NCBI GenBank assembly: GCA_021234155.1
Contig: JAJEKV010000073.1
Location: forward strand, 3,320,001-3,384,000
DNA length: 64,000 nucleotides
Direction: 5' to 3'
DNA from: Isoetes taiwanensis
Taxonomy: Eukaryota > Streptophyta > Lycopodiopsida > Isoetales > Isoetaceae
A program made the position numbers and the translations under genes. Position 1 is the stretch's first letter. Each line of letters begins with the position of its first letter. The notes under the pieces are model-generated. The model had not been told where the DNA came from and made no database searches. It saw only the letters and a list, made by a program, of their open reading frames with translations. Of this stretch, positions 1 to 10,592 are shown piece by piece.

Positions 1-770
1 TGCATATTCGAGTTCTAGCATATTCCTACGGTGCAAGTTCTTGTCGTGCCCTACATTCTAAAAGAATCTCTTGAGAATACTCTAAATTCATAGATTCTCT
101 AAGATTCTACCAAGGTTCTCTTAGAGGTTTCGTGGAGATTCCTCTAAATTTTAGAAGATTCCCTCTAGATTCCATTAGATTTCCTTAGATTCTTCAAGAT
201 TCTATGAAGATCCCCTTAGATCCCCTTAGATTCCCTTAGATCCCTTTAGATTTTATGGGATTGCCCTAGGTTCCCTTACATCATATGAGATTCAAAGAGA
301 TTCTATAAAGATTCCCCTAGATGCTCTAAGATTTCATCAACATTTTCTAGGTTCCCTTAGATTTTATGAAGATTCCCTTAGGCTTGTAAATATTTTCCTA
401 GATTCTCTTACATTTTATGAGATTTTCTTAGATTTCGTTAGATTCTCCTGGATTCTTTTACATTCTAGAACTTTTTAGAACATTCTAAGACTTTTTGGAA
501 CATTCTGAGACTTTCAAGATATCCTAGAACCTTCTGGAAGTATTTCCCTAGATTCTCTTACATTCCTGTAGATTCCCCTACATTCAAGAACATTCTAGAA
601 CTTATTAGAACAATTTGGAACTTTCTGGAAGAATTTTCTTAGATTCCCCCCAGATTCTCTTATGTTCTAGAACTTTCTAGAATATTTTGGAACTTTCTAG
701 AAGATTTTAGAACTTTCTAGAGCCTTCCAGAACATTCTATAACTCTTTTGAACTAGCTAGAATGTTATAC
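1..770. repeat. Degenerate short-period repeat rich in AGATTC and TTCTAGAA
   Basis: The first 770 bases are built from degenerate variants of a roughly 14-base unit resembling TTCCCTTAGATTCT. From about 470 onward they grade into repeats of the type GAACTTTCTAGAA. No reading frame is conserved. This looks like an old satellite or expanded minisatellite. The TTCTAGAA palindromes resemble paired heat-shock-element units, but at this density they are more likely a by-product of the repeat. Confidence 0.7.
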
Positions 771-805
771 TTTATTTTGTCTTAATTAAAATATCAATGG
801 AATTA

Positions 806-960
806 ATGCCTGGTCTAGTGGTTAGAATGGGGGGTTGGGGGTTGGGAGGCCAATGACTACGGTTCAAATCCTCCACACAATATAAAAATTTTAAAAGCCT
901 TTTCTTAAGGGATGAGCATTCAATGTGAGGATCTTGGACCCGATCAAGGGTCGAGATCTT
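806..960 (+). repeat. tRNA-derived SINE-like head
   Basis: A box-A sequence TGGTCTAGTGG at 811-821 fits the Pol III A-box consensus, and GGTTCAAATCC at 861-871 matches the B-box consensus exactly. The spacing is about 40 bases. No tRNA cloverleaf closes around them, so this is a tRNA-derived SINE head and not a tRNA gene. A related, more decayed copy lies at about 30285-30400, with a degenerate B box, and is followed by the same downstream body sequence. Confidence 0.55.
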
Positions 961-1340
961 ACTACGTGACAATAATTAAAGCAACATGAGCCATAGGATC
1001 TATTACATATAATTCCCAAAGTCATGTGCACCGTAGGATATGTGCCAAGCCACGTGAGCCGTAAGATCCTAGATCGACGACCAGGATCAAGAACAATCTG
1101 GACCGCATGATCTATTACATATAATTCCCAAAGCCATGTGCACCGTAGGATGTGTCCCAAAGCAACGTGAGTTGTAGAATCTCGGACCGACGATCAGGAT
1201 AAAATCAATCTGGACCGTAGGATCACTTACATATAATCTACAAACAAACTCCCAAGTCATCTGGGTCGTACGATACGCCCCAAAGCCACGTGAGCCATAG
1301 GACCTCGGATCAACGGTCGGATTGAGCGCGACAAACATAA
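900..1340. repeat. Interspersed repeat with CCGTAGGATC motif
   Basis: Variants of 'GAGCCGTAGGATCT' recur every 60-110 bases, alternating with 'CATATAATTCCCAAAGCCA' type segments and ending with 'GGTCGGATTGAG'. The same block occurs at 30120-30560 with the parts in a different order. It is a dispersed non-coding repeat family. The short ORFs across it are not convincing genes. Confidence 0.65.
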
Positions 1341-2700
1341 GAACATATATGTGTTATGATATGATAATCACATAACCATATCAAACCATAAGACATTCCT
1401 GTGGCCACGTGTCAATTCCTTAGTGACTGCTGACGTGGCCACGTCAGCCATCCAGACAGCCACATCACGCATGACATGGCCTGTACACGCCAGACATTCA
1501 TTAAGGCACTTTTTCGAAGATCGAGGGTGCAGCCAGAAATAAGTGCACTCTTCCCCTTCCTCTGTTTCGATTCAGCCTCCTCTATTTTTTCGCAGCTGGA
1601 CCGTAGGATCACTTACATATAATCTACAAACAAACTCCCAAGTCATCTGGGTCGTACGATACGCCCCAAAGCCACGTGAGCCATAGGACCTCGGATCAAC
1701 GGTCGGATTGAGCAGGGATAGGTTCTGTACGTATGAAACTATTTTTTCAGACGTATAAAGTGCAAAAATACGTATTTTTGGGAAAATACGTATTTTTTGT
1801 ATTTAATACTGCGGCGTAGGAAAAAAAGTTTGTGGCGTAAGCGAAACCTTACGTTTTAAACTTCAGCGAACTTTCTTCGGCGTAGCCGAAGTCTAAAGTT
1901 TTAAACTGCAGCGAATCCCTCGCCGGCTTTCGGCGTGGCGAAAGCCTTAATGTTAAACTTCAGCGAAACTCTTTTCGGCGTAAAGTAGTATAAAGGTTAA
2001 ACTTCTGGCGAAACCTTTTTTGTTAGTAAAGCATTCTTTGCGTTTAAACTACTTGGAAGTTAAAGCGTAGCGAAGCGAAGTTTTTAAACTTCGCAGCGAA
2101 GTTTTCTATATATATTTTCGGTGGCGTTAAACTACAGCGAAGTTATTTGTTTAAACTGCAGCGAAGATGTTTTTCGGCGTGGCGAAAGCGGTTCATTTAA
2201 CTACGCGAAACTATTTACGGTTGGCGTAAGCAAAAAATCTTTGTTTAAACTACGCGAACAAGACTTCCAGCGTTTAAAGCGGTTTTTTTAAACTTCACGC
2301 GGCGAAAGTTTTCGACAGGAAATTTTTAGTCAGTATTTTTGACGTATTAAACGTCAAATTTGTGCCGTATCAAACGAAAAATACGTATTGCGTATAAAAC
2401 GTATACAGTATTGAACCTATCCCTGGGATTGAGCGCGACAAACATAAGAACATATATGTGTTATGATATGATAATCACATAACCATATCAAACCATAAGA
2501 CATTCCTGTGGCCACGTGTCAATTCCTTAGTGACTGCTGACGTGGCCACGTCAGCCATCCAGACAGCCACATCACGCATGACATGGCATGTACACGCCAG
2601 ACATTCATTAAGGCACTTTTTCGAAGATCGAGGGTGCAGCCAGAAATAAGTGCACTCTTCCCCTTCCTCTGTTTCGATTCAGCCTCCTCTATTTTTTCGA
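1210..2700 (+). repeat. 386-bp tandem duplication, second copy split by a MITE
   Basis: The segment 1210-1595 is repeated almost base for base from 1596. The second copy reads 1596-1712 and resumes at 2434-2700, with an inserted element between the two parts. Both copies contain the G-box-like palindromes GCCACGTGTC and GACGTGGCCACGTC. The very high identity of the copies argues for a recent duplication, followed by the insertion. Confidence 0.85.
1713..2425. mobile_element. hAT-type MITE (713 bp) with 13-bp TIRs and 8-bp TSD
   Basis: The element begins CAGGGATAGGTTC and ends with the exact reverse complement GAACCTATCCCTG. It is flanked by the 8-base direct duplication GGATTGAG at 1705-1712 and 2426-2433. 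The uninterrupted sequence exists next door at 1320-1340 and confirms the empty site. A CAGGG terminus plus an 8-bp TSD is the hAT superfamily signature. There is no transposase ORF, so the element is non-autonomous. ATACGTAT palindromes lie close to both ends, and the interior repeats 'GTTTAAACT.CAGCGAA' many times. Confidence 0.92.
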
Positions 2701-3110
2701 GAGCTGTTGGATAGGCATATTCACCCCTTATTCCTTAATCTACACCGTACGTAAAGTTCCTCGTTTGTGGGGTATGCAAGTACAAAATTTGCTATACTGT
2801 ATAACAAGATTCGCAAAATACTATAAGATTTCAAGCGGAATACTATATGGTGTTGATTTCGTACGTGCAAAATACAATTATGAGGGCTCTCGCTGCCCTA
2901 CGTCACCCCCCGTGTGAATATGCACCCAAAGCAAAGGGGGTTTAAGGGGGATTTTAATTTAAATGTGTTGGACTCAATGGTTGTGTTAATTAATGCCAAT
3001 GGTAGTTATGTGTTGGTTGTTAATGTCAATGGTTGTTATGTGTTGGTTGTTATGTGTTGGTTGTTATATGTTGGTTGTTATGTGTTGGGGGATTTAATTT
3101 TTATATGGTG
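2700..3110 (+). repeat. Diverged copy of the foldback family seen at 17.3-17.7 kb
   Basis: From 2900 the sequence 'CCCCCCGTGTGAATATGCAC' followed by a GGGGGATTTTAATTTAAATG segment matches the arms of the foldback element at 17298-17744. The tail contains several copies of TTATGTGTTGGTTG. The stretch 2700-2890 resembles the spacer of that element in inverted form. Confidence 0.6.
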
Positions 3111-4784
3111 TGACAAAAATTTTAGAATTCAAACCAGAAAAAAAAAAACTAGAATTCATTTGAGGCTTTCATCACCTGTAGCTTTTGAATTTCATCACAA
3201 TAAAACAAATAGAACATAAGTAAAAGTTACCATAAAGATAGAATGAGAATGAGAGCAGATTGATCCCATTATTCTGAAAGTCATAAAGTTTGCAACATCC
3301 ATACACAAACATTTTTCAACTGGGATTTAACAGCAGCCTTTGGCCTCCATGGATTCTTGTGGTGAGAAACCAAAGTGGGAAACTTTTCTGCTTGTTAGCA
3401 CAAGGATCTAGAAGCCTCAAAATCTAAAAATGCATGGTAATTTTTTGCAAGCTTCATTCGGAATGAGCCATAAAACAATATCCAATAGCGCAATCCTGTA
3501 TTAATCAACTGGTAGGATGTGAAAGCCTACCAAACCCAGCCGAAAATTTGTTGTTTTAGCATAGATAACTTAACCAAACATATCCATATCATACACTATC
3601 AAAAAGGTCTCGGAGAGAGCTTTCCAACGCAATAAAAATCATCTCAAACAGAGCTCTGGATCAAAAGTTATGATAAGAAATGTGTTGCTGGCGGCGAAAC
3701 TGCACTACATGCGCCCTTCAAGCCCTTCATATGCCCATTATGCACCACACACACAAAAAGAGGGCTTTTGTTGTGAGCCATTGGTTGTTGATCACTATGC
3801 ACCTAGTCTTGTTTTGGTCCATTTTATCATGAACAATTCTGAGAGCTTGGTTCGATGCACGATGTGATAATGCTCATCAAGACCAATAAAGACTATTGCA
3901 AGACAGCTCTGCAAACATATGGGCCTTCCTTTCTCATGCTAACTCTCTTCTTTCCAATGGATCCCCTGTTTTAGCCAGCTTCTCTTTGATAACTATACAT
4001 CTATTGCATTTGGAGAAAGTTATGCGTTTGGCTATGGCAACCTTTGAATGAGTATCCTTTCCAATATGCAAGAAAGAAGAGCATGGCACATGCTTACCGG
4101 TCAGCTCTTATACAACAATGTCAACTTCTTGATGTATACCCTTCTTGGTTAGAATGGAGGGCATCTTCAAGATATTCTCTCTTGTCTCTTGAGTGGTCTT
4201 CTTCATGACATAATCTCAGCATTCTCATGCATATACAATATACAATATGAATATGCTATATGCTGCCAAAGTATGAGACATCAACTTCATTGAATCTCAA
4301 TTTCCATGCTCAGCTACCCTATAGTCTTCTATAAAACTCTTCTTCCAATTGTAGAAAGTCGACAAAACTATGTCATAAGCCATCTACCATGCTTGCTAGC
4401 AGACCTCCTTTTAAGTATCATTGTGCCAACCTAACCATCAACATCATATAAAAGGTTATTCGATCTGATGATTTCATGTTCCAGTAGAATGTTCTATGAC
4501 TAGTAATCTCCTTAATTGAAAACATAGAACAACAATACTTTCCGCAACATGAAGACATTATGAATTCCCACACTGCTTGATCAGTTGTCTTCCTAGCACA
4601 TTTAAAAGGTTTTTTTGCTTGTCTTGCCTGTCTTTTATCTATATTATTTGGTCTCGTCAAACTAGCAGTCAAAATACTTCTTTCTTGCCTCGGATGCCTC
4701 ATCAACAGCACTTCACAGAGTTTTAGATAGGGAGCTTTAAATGGAGGACTGCCTTTCGCATCAGTGGCTTGCTAATTTATTTTC
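3111..4784. other. No supportable gene; decayed repeat-like DNA
   Basis: No ORF here carries recognisable domains, and both strands are full of stops. Around 3600-3675 there is the motif 'AGCTTTCCAACGC ... CAAAAGTTATG', which resembles the 5' leaders of the LINEs at 23.4 and 28.5 kb. That suggests part of this region is retroelement-derived. Confidence 0.4.
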
Positions 4785-5036
4785 TTAATTTACATTTTCA
4801 GGAGTGATGATTGCTGGGTCACCTGATGTTGTTTCAGTTTCAATGTCATCTGAAGGCCACAGTATGAATCCACGTCCTTGCTTTACAATCTCTATTTCAG
4901 GCTCCTCAAAATGCAGTCTAGCTATATCATCAAGAACCACGTCAATAGAAACAACAGAGGCCCCATCTGATACTTGAGCATTGTGATGTCTAGGGAAAGC
5001 GTGGGCCTTACCCTTAGCCACAATTACACCCTTCAC
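4785..5036 (-). pseudogene. CACTA (En/Spm)-type transposon protein fragment
   Basis: The 83-residue reading frame contains a recognisable pattern from the accessory proteins of plant CACTA transposons: an N-terminal 'VIVAKGKAHAFP' strand, a 'VSIDVVLDDIARLHFEEPE' segment and a closing 'GFILWPSDDI', comparable to the 'F(I/V).WP...I' ending of those domains (DUF8039-like by memory of the family). There is no transposase catalytic region next to it. It is a fragment, probably part of the same decayed element as the pieces at 7754-9201 on the same strand. The assignment rests on motif recall and not on an alignment. Confidence 0.5.
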
Positions 5037-5854
5037 TAGAAGAAGAAGCTTGAAAGGTATCTAGAAGCTGCAACAGTATAAAAATATAACAACATCAGGT
5101 TCGAGCAATTCCAATGACAATTTTTCTGAACTATATAGGCAATTTTCTCTAAGAAATTGCTTATGCAATATGCTAGAGCTGGCTCTTGTTTTTAAAATAC
5201 AAAAAACTAGCTTCTTGTTTAAGTTGTTAATGGTTTGGAAGATTGTTGTTACGATTGCTTTTAAGTTGAAGAGGATCATCACTGCGATCTTCATGGACAA
5301 CCTTCTATGAACTTAATACCCCAGGAGTTGTTCATTTGAACTCCAATTGCTCTGGAGGATCACAACTGCAATTTGTTCCAGCTCAAGGAGATCATCTTGC
5401 GATCTTCATGGACATGTTTTTATTTATTGAGATCAATCAAGCACATGGTTTAGAGTTAAACGAATAATCGATCTTCTTATCTAAATCAAATGAAAAAGCT
5501 CTATCCAGAGAAAGAAAACAATTACCAAATAGTACGCACTTGTCATCTACTGAAGCTTTCTAAGAAATTTAACCGTAAGGGGGATGCATTTGAGAAGGCT
5601 TGAGTTCACTTTTCCAAAAAATTTCTTGATGAATTGAGAAGAATGCCTGAGCGTCTAAAGAAATATGCTTGGCGATATTGTCTGAGTGATTGAGAAGATT
5701 GAATGGAGTGCCTGAGCATCTGAGAGGATGGCCTGTGAAGCACTTGAAAAGAATGGATCTAATGCCAAGTTCAAACTTTGCATGTGGAAAATTTGAATTA
5801 TACCAGTATCTCAACTGCCTTGAGATATGTTGGTACGAGATTATTTCTGCAGGG
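5037..5854. other. No supportable gene
   Basis: AT-rich DNA with short ORFs on both strands and no recognisable motif. The phrase 'GGAGATCATC.TGCGATCTTCATGGACA' appears twice, at about 5268-5297 and 5387-5415, as a short degenerate duplication. Confidence 0.4.
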
Positions 5855-6960
5855 GCTGTTCTGGTTCACCAATTCGATTTTTGTTTTTTTTAATAAGTCA
5901 TGTTGGTAAGCATTCAAAAGTGGATCTTTATTTCAAATTTCAATTTGAGGCATACAATGTACTTTTGCCGGAAATGGTCATGTAAATTTTTCGAAGGCTA
6001 AAAATAGGCCGGATTTTTCAGTCGACCATAATTAATACAATTGGCATAATAAATACGGGGAAGATATTTAATATACACAGTGTATTTAGGGCACTGGACA
6101 TATTTATGACACGTACAATTTATGGAGTTCTAATTGCGACGTGCACAATTACCGAGACAATTATTTGCTGTCCATGCACCTGCTTCTATTAATGGCATTA
6201 ACCCTATATAACCAGTGCTAATTTCTTCAATCTAGCTCAAAAACTTTGCGAGCACCTACCTGACTTCATGAGCGTCCACCCGATCCAGATTTTGCGAGTG
6301 CTTGCCCGATCCAGGTCCTGATAGCGCCATGAAAAAGATCGGAAACGTATGTTTTTTTCATTTTTTTTAGCTTCAACTTAGCTTGTAATTGTATATTTGA
6401 GCTCAGAGGGATCGCTATGGCGATCTTTCTAAGCATTATCGATGCTTCACGAGGAATTTTACTAGCTCATAATAATTGCGGCGATGATTCTTCTGAGTTA
6501 GGCCAATCAAATTTCTAAGTTTATTGAAACCCATAGTGATCCTTAATCTTAGACCATCTGTTGCAGTGTAATGCATAGCTCTAGTATGCATAACTAGAGC
6601 ACAATTCTGCGCACTAAAGTTATGTCTTACATCGGCAACAGGCGGCCGAAGTCTCAACAGGACGACATTATCTTTACTTAGCGGCATCTCTAAGAGCTTG
6701 TTCTTGTACTAATGCGCGGGTTGTTTTGGTCAACCAATTTGATTTTTTTTTTATTAAGTCACGATGGTAAGTATTCAAAAGTGGATCATCATTTTAAATT
6801 TGAATTTGGGGCATGCCACGTACACTTTTTGGAAATGGCCACCTTAATTTTTGGAGCAAAAATTGCCCCTATTTTTTCAGCCAACCATAATTAATACAAC
6901 CAGTGTAATAAATAAGGCAGCAATATTTAACACACATGACATATTTAGAGCGCCAGCCAC
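5855..6960 (+). repeat. Pair of diverged ~250-bp direct repeats (5855-6110 and 6714-6960)
   Basis: The two segments share collinear sequence from 'ACCAATTTGATTTTT' through 'CCATAATTAATACAA' to 'ATATTTA'. Estimated identity by eye is about three quarters. They are about 860 bases apart. Neither begins TG nor ends CA, and the DNA between them has no retrotransposon ORF. A TATA-like CCTATATAACC at 6202 and an ATG followed by GTATGT at 6329 suggest a decayed promoter/first exon in the interval, but this is weak. Confidence 0.55.
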
Positions 6961-7753
6961 ATTGTGTGCTGGTACATCAGATAGTAAACAAGTCGAGGAC
7001 ATGGGCACATCTTCATGTATGTATCTAACTTATTCAATCCAGTCATGCTTTCACATAATATACTAATAATTGGTGTATGCTTTGTAGATGTAAGGAATGA
7101 TCTACAAAAGGAATGTCAAATTGTTCAACCAGTTGAAGTAGACCTTCAACCAGCTGATATAGAAGAAACAAATTTAAGTTCCCAATATGTTGGCACGGGG
7201 ACTGCTCCAAGGTCCAATACTATGCTTCTTGGGCTTTGGAAAATGGTTGAGAGAGTGGATAATTCAGATACTCGAGACAATTTGCTAAATCTACTTGCAG
7301 TCTAAGGCTTATTACATATTCCTTAGGGGAGACACGAGTACCAAAAGTACAGCCAATAGGGTGGACCGGCCTTCCAATAGCTAGAGAATGTCCAACAACA
7401 AGTGCTACTGCTGAAGCACGTGTAAACCCTCAAAACCATTTGAAGAAAGGCTAGCATGATGCAATAGTAATGAGATACCAAGTTCCAGATGACATAATGG
7501 TCATGCCTGCTCCTTAAGTTATTAATTATATGCACCGTACCTTTTACTTCGGAAATATAATTGTGTTCCTTTTGCACTATCGTGTCTTCAATTTGAATAT
7601 CAACATGTTTCATGCAATTTTTTTTTACAAACGAGATAGTTCACCCAGTGAATGGAAATTGATTTCCATATATCCAGTATATAAATAAAAAAGGTACACA
7701 CTACAAACTTGTGCAAATTCAAAGACACCACCTAATCCACGGCATCCACCATT

Positions 7754-8044
7754 TCAGGTAAACATCTCATGCACATTATCAGACAATGCAAAAGCTGCAC
7801 TAGCACTTTTAACCCTGTGATTTATCTTCTTAATGGGGAATTTAGCTCCAATAACAAAATCTACTGGTACCAATACTTCTCTATCCTCCAACAACTTATA
7901 TTTGTTATGACAACCTAGCAATTTCAGATAATAATAAGCTGATATGACTGTGTCACCTGCACAATGCTCATTCTTGTAAGCATCAATGACATTTCCATCC
8001 AACACGTGTTTCTCTCTAGTGCAAACAAGAACATAGTATGGCAC
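7754..8044 (-). pseudogene. CACTA (En/Spm)-type transposon protein C-terminal fragment
   Basis: The frame contains 'YYVLVCTREKHVLDG', a spaced 'GDTVISAYYYLKLLG', then 'YKLLEDREVLVPVDFVIGAK' and an 'HRVKS' basic end. This order matches the C-terminal domain found in many plant CACTA ORFs: a 'F.V.QC' strand, 'GD..L.GTYY.KW', 'Y.LLED....V....V...KF', then HR(V/I)K. The frame ends in a stop just after the domain, as in intact proteins. The upstream coding sequence on the same strand is broken by stops, so the gene is dead. Family assignment is by pattern recall. Confidence 0.5.
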
Positions 8045-8689
8045 ATCTTCCTCATTACTAGGAAGAGCAAAAGAAGCAAAATTATCACCAAACTATATGA
8101 CATCATGTAGCTCCTCTATCTCATTTGCAAACATTGCAGTTTCTAAATCCAATTCTGCACCTTCAGCATGTGCACATGGGACGAGCTTCTTCAATGTCTA
8201 CTTTCTACAGTGTTGAATAGACTCGATACCTGCCATTCAAAGTTTATGCAGGCATTGGAAGAACAAGATAATAGTCTAACCATCAATAAGGTTGGGTCCT
8301 CTGGACTTATGCAAGATACGCAATGTTTGGACACCAGGAAGGGGTTACACAACAAATGGTTTTGACCTGTCAATCACAGACTCCTTCACTTCCCAATACA
8401 CTCTCCGAGCTTGAGATTTCTTGTTTCTCAAAACAACACAAGCATCATGAGCATCTTTATTTCAATCCCATGCTCTCTTCTTTGCTCACTAGCCATGAGT
8501 TGCTTGGCCTTAGCAGCCTCTCCATTATGTTCCCCCTTTCCGTGCCCTGATCCAAAGAAATTCCATTGTAAACGATTGGATACTGGATTGCCTCGCTTCT
8601 TTTTTTCCTCACATCCCTGTACTTTGGTAAAACCTTGGTGTTATTAAGCCAGAACTGGATGACTTTTTGCTTGGTTGCTTCTCCAAACT

Positions 8690-8915
8690 ATCAGACCTAT
8701 CCTTCCTACCTGCTAATGCCCCAATGTTTGGACCAGCATCTTGCAAGCAATTCCCTTTTGCTTCAAATCACCATTTTTCCTTACAACCATTGATAAAACT
8801 GAATGCTTGGCAGCAAATTTATCACTAATATTAGAGGACATAACCTCTTCCAACCCATCTTTAATGTTTTGTAAAATTGCATGCTTGACCACTGCTTGTG
8901 AAGGCAGCCCAATCT
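8690..8915 (-). pseudogene. Coding remnant of unknown family
   Basis: On the minus strand a frame of about 66 codons starts with IGLPSQAVVKHAI and ends LVQTLGH before a stop. It has no internal stops and plausible plant codon use. I do not recognise the family. It lies between CACTA-like fragments on the same strand, so it is probably part of that element. Confidence 0.3.
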
Positions 8916-8952
8916 AGAAGCAAATAAGTACCTTTGATTAGGAGCCAGAGAT

Positions 8953-9201
8953 TCAGCTTCTTTTTCTCATAAAAGTAACAACATTTTGCACACTAGTCCT
9001 TATTCTTTTGGTAACATACCTTGAGGATGTACTACTCCTTTTGATTTTGTTATCATGCTCTGCCATCTTCTTCTTCCCTTTCTCATCTTTTCCACTTCCA
9101 AAATTATCGCAAGCCACCTGTTCTTTACTCTTCATAGTTTCGAATGCACCAGATGCCATCTGCTCTTTTCCACATTCAGTTTTAAAGTCACTAGATTCCA
9201 T
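8953..9201 (-). pseudogene. Lys/Ser-rich N-terminal-like fragment, probably of the same CACTA element
   Basis: An 82-codon open frame is rich in Lys, Ser and Glu, with a basic patch (GKKKMAEH, then KRIRTSV) that could be a nuclear localisation signal. There is no domain match that I can name. Its position upstream of the two CACTA-like fragments on the same strand suggests the N-terminus of the same protein. Confidence 0.3.
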
Positions 9202-9603
9202 GTTCTCGAGGACTAATTGACACTAACGTCTTGGTGCATGCAAAAAAAATTCAAATTGTGTGCTATTTTATTGGTTCGATTGAGGAAATTTTCTTGGAAG
9301 GAAGTTTTTTTGGTTGGAATTTCCCTCGAGGGAATGTCCTCCAAGAGTTTCACATTGAGCGCCGGCCTCTACTTGTCATAATTACAAAAAAATGGGAATT
9401 TTGGCATTTTTAAATATATAAAACAAAGACATGGCTGCCTTTTATACATGAAATTAGTACATTTAAAACTCAATAACCAGTTCAAATGTTTACATGAATT
9501 GCCTCCTAATGTATGACACCCTAACGTGCTTTTACCCAATGGCGATCTTCTCAACCATTTATCGCGTACTTTGAGGTACAGATAATACTTCAGTGTATGC
9601 TAA

Positions 9604-9768
9604 AGTCAGACGTAGATTAGGGGTGATGATGTGGACCGTAAGCGAAGCATATTATTTTGCGAATATTGAACGCCCTGGAGGCTTTCTTGCTCCAGAGGAA
9701 TGGCGATTGTTTACAAACTATCCTTCTGAACGTATGTTACGAGCTATCTGGAGCAAAATGAGAATGTA
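9604..9768 (+). pseudogene. Unidentified 54-codon coding-like segment
   Basis: A frame ending at TAG (9766-9768) reads RRRLGVMMWTVSEAYYFANI and continues with GGFLAPEEWRLFTNYPSERM. Its composition (W, P, E, R and aromatic residues) looks like real protein, unlike its surroundings. No start codon or homologous neighbour is evident. It could be the last exon or a remnant of a lost gene. The family is not recognised. Confidence 0.3.
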
Positions 9769-10592
9769 GTTTTTCTTGAATTAATGAATTGGTGTTTGGA
9801 TTGGGAGCCTCCAACTCTCAATTGAAGGGCACCATAAGATTCATTAGAACCCTGAGTGTTCTAATAAGAGGGTGGCTTTGTGGTACTTCGGCATCATTTA
9901 CCTGCTCTGCCGCCTTGCATTTTCCCTTATCCATATGATTGATTACAAATTATCAGTTCTGCTCTAGTTTCTGCTTGAGGGAATTGAGTTCCTCTTTGTA
10001 TACATTCTTTTTTTTTTTTTGTTATAGCTTCTATTTTAGGATTCCCCCGCATTTTCTACAATATGCCTTTGTTCACATTTGCTCCCATACGTTTCGAGTT
10101 TTTGTTGTTGATATCCACCGATTCTAAGTTCTTATTTTTTTACAATCATTATTTTATCTACCTAGCTTTGTAATTTGCAAAGATTCAAATTATATCTAGC
10201 TCATTTTACTACTATTGCTACTACTACTGCTACTATGATGCTTATTATTATGAACAATATTATACCTGTTTATCTTTACTAGGTTTATAGAAACATATTG
10301 TTGAATACCCTCATATGTATATTCAAGACTATTATAATATGCGGTACAAAAATGGCCTGATTAATATACATATCTGTAGGAATGGCAAACAAACATGGTA
10401 CCAAAGGATAAAAATGTAGTTGCACCCCCTTGGGTCACAAATTAATAACTTAATGCCATCAATCCAATTGTTTTGTTTTTGACAGACCTTCCACAGTGTG
10501 CCCACTACTTATGTATGAATTTGCTCATTCTATTATTGAAGGAAGTTCATATATACAATAAATATCTAAAGGCAAAATTTGTTGATCTGAAA
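9769..10592. other. 3' flank of the CLC gene; no gene seen
   Basis: AT-rich intergenic DNA with a T-run near 10005-10020 and a short (CTA/CTG)n tract at about 10208-10235. The CLC 3' UTR must lie in the right part. No single AATAAA placement is convincing on the minus strand. Confidence 0.5.

Noticed and set aside
806-872. tRNA gene from matching A and B boxes
   Set aside because: No acceptor or anticodon stem can be formed, and a second copy with the same downstream body exists at 30.3 kb. It is a SINE head.
5855-6960. LTR pair of a small retrotransposon
   Set aside because: The repeats lack TG/CA ends, a primer site and a polypurine tract.
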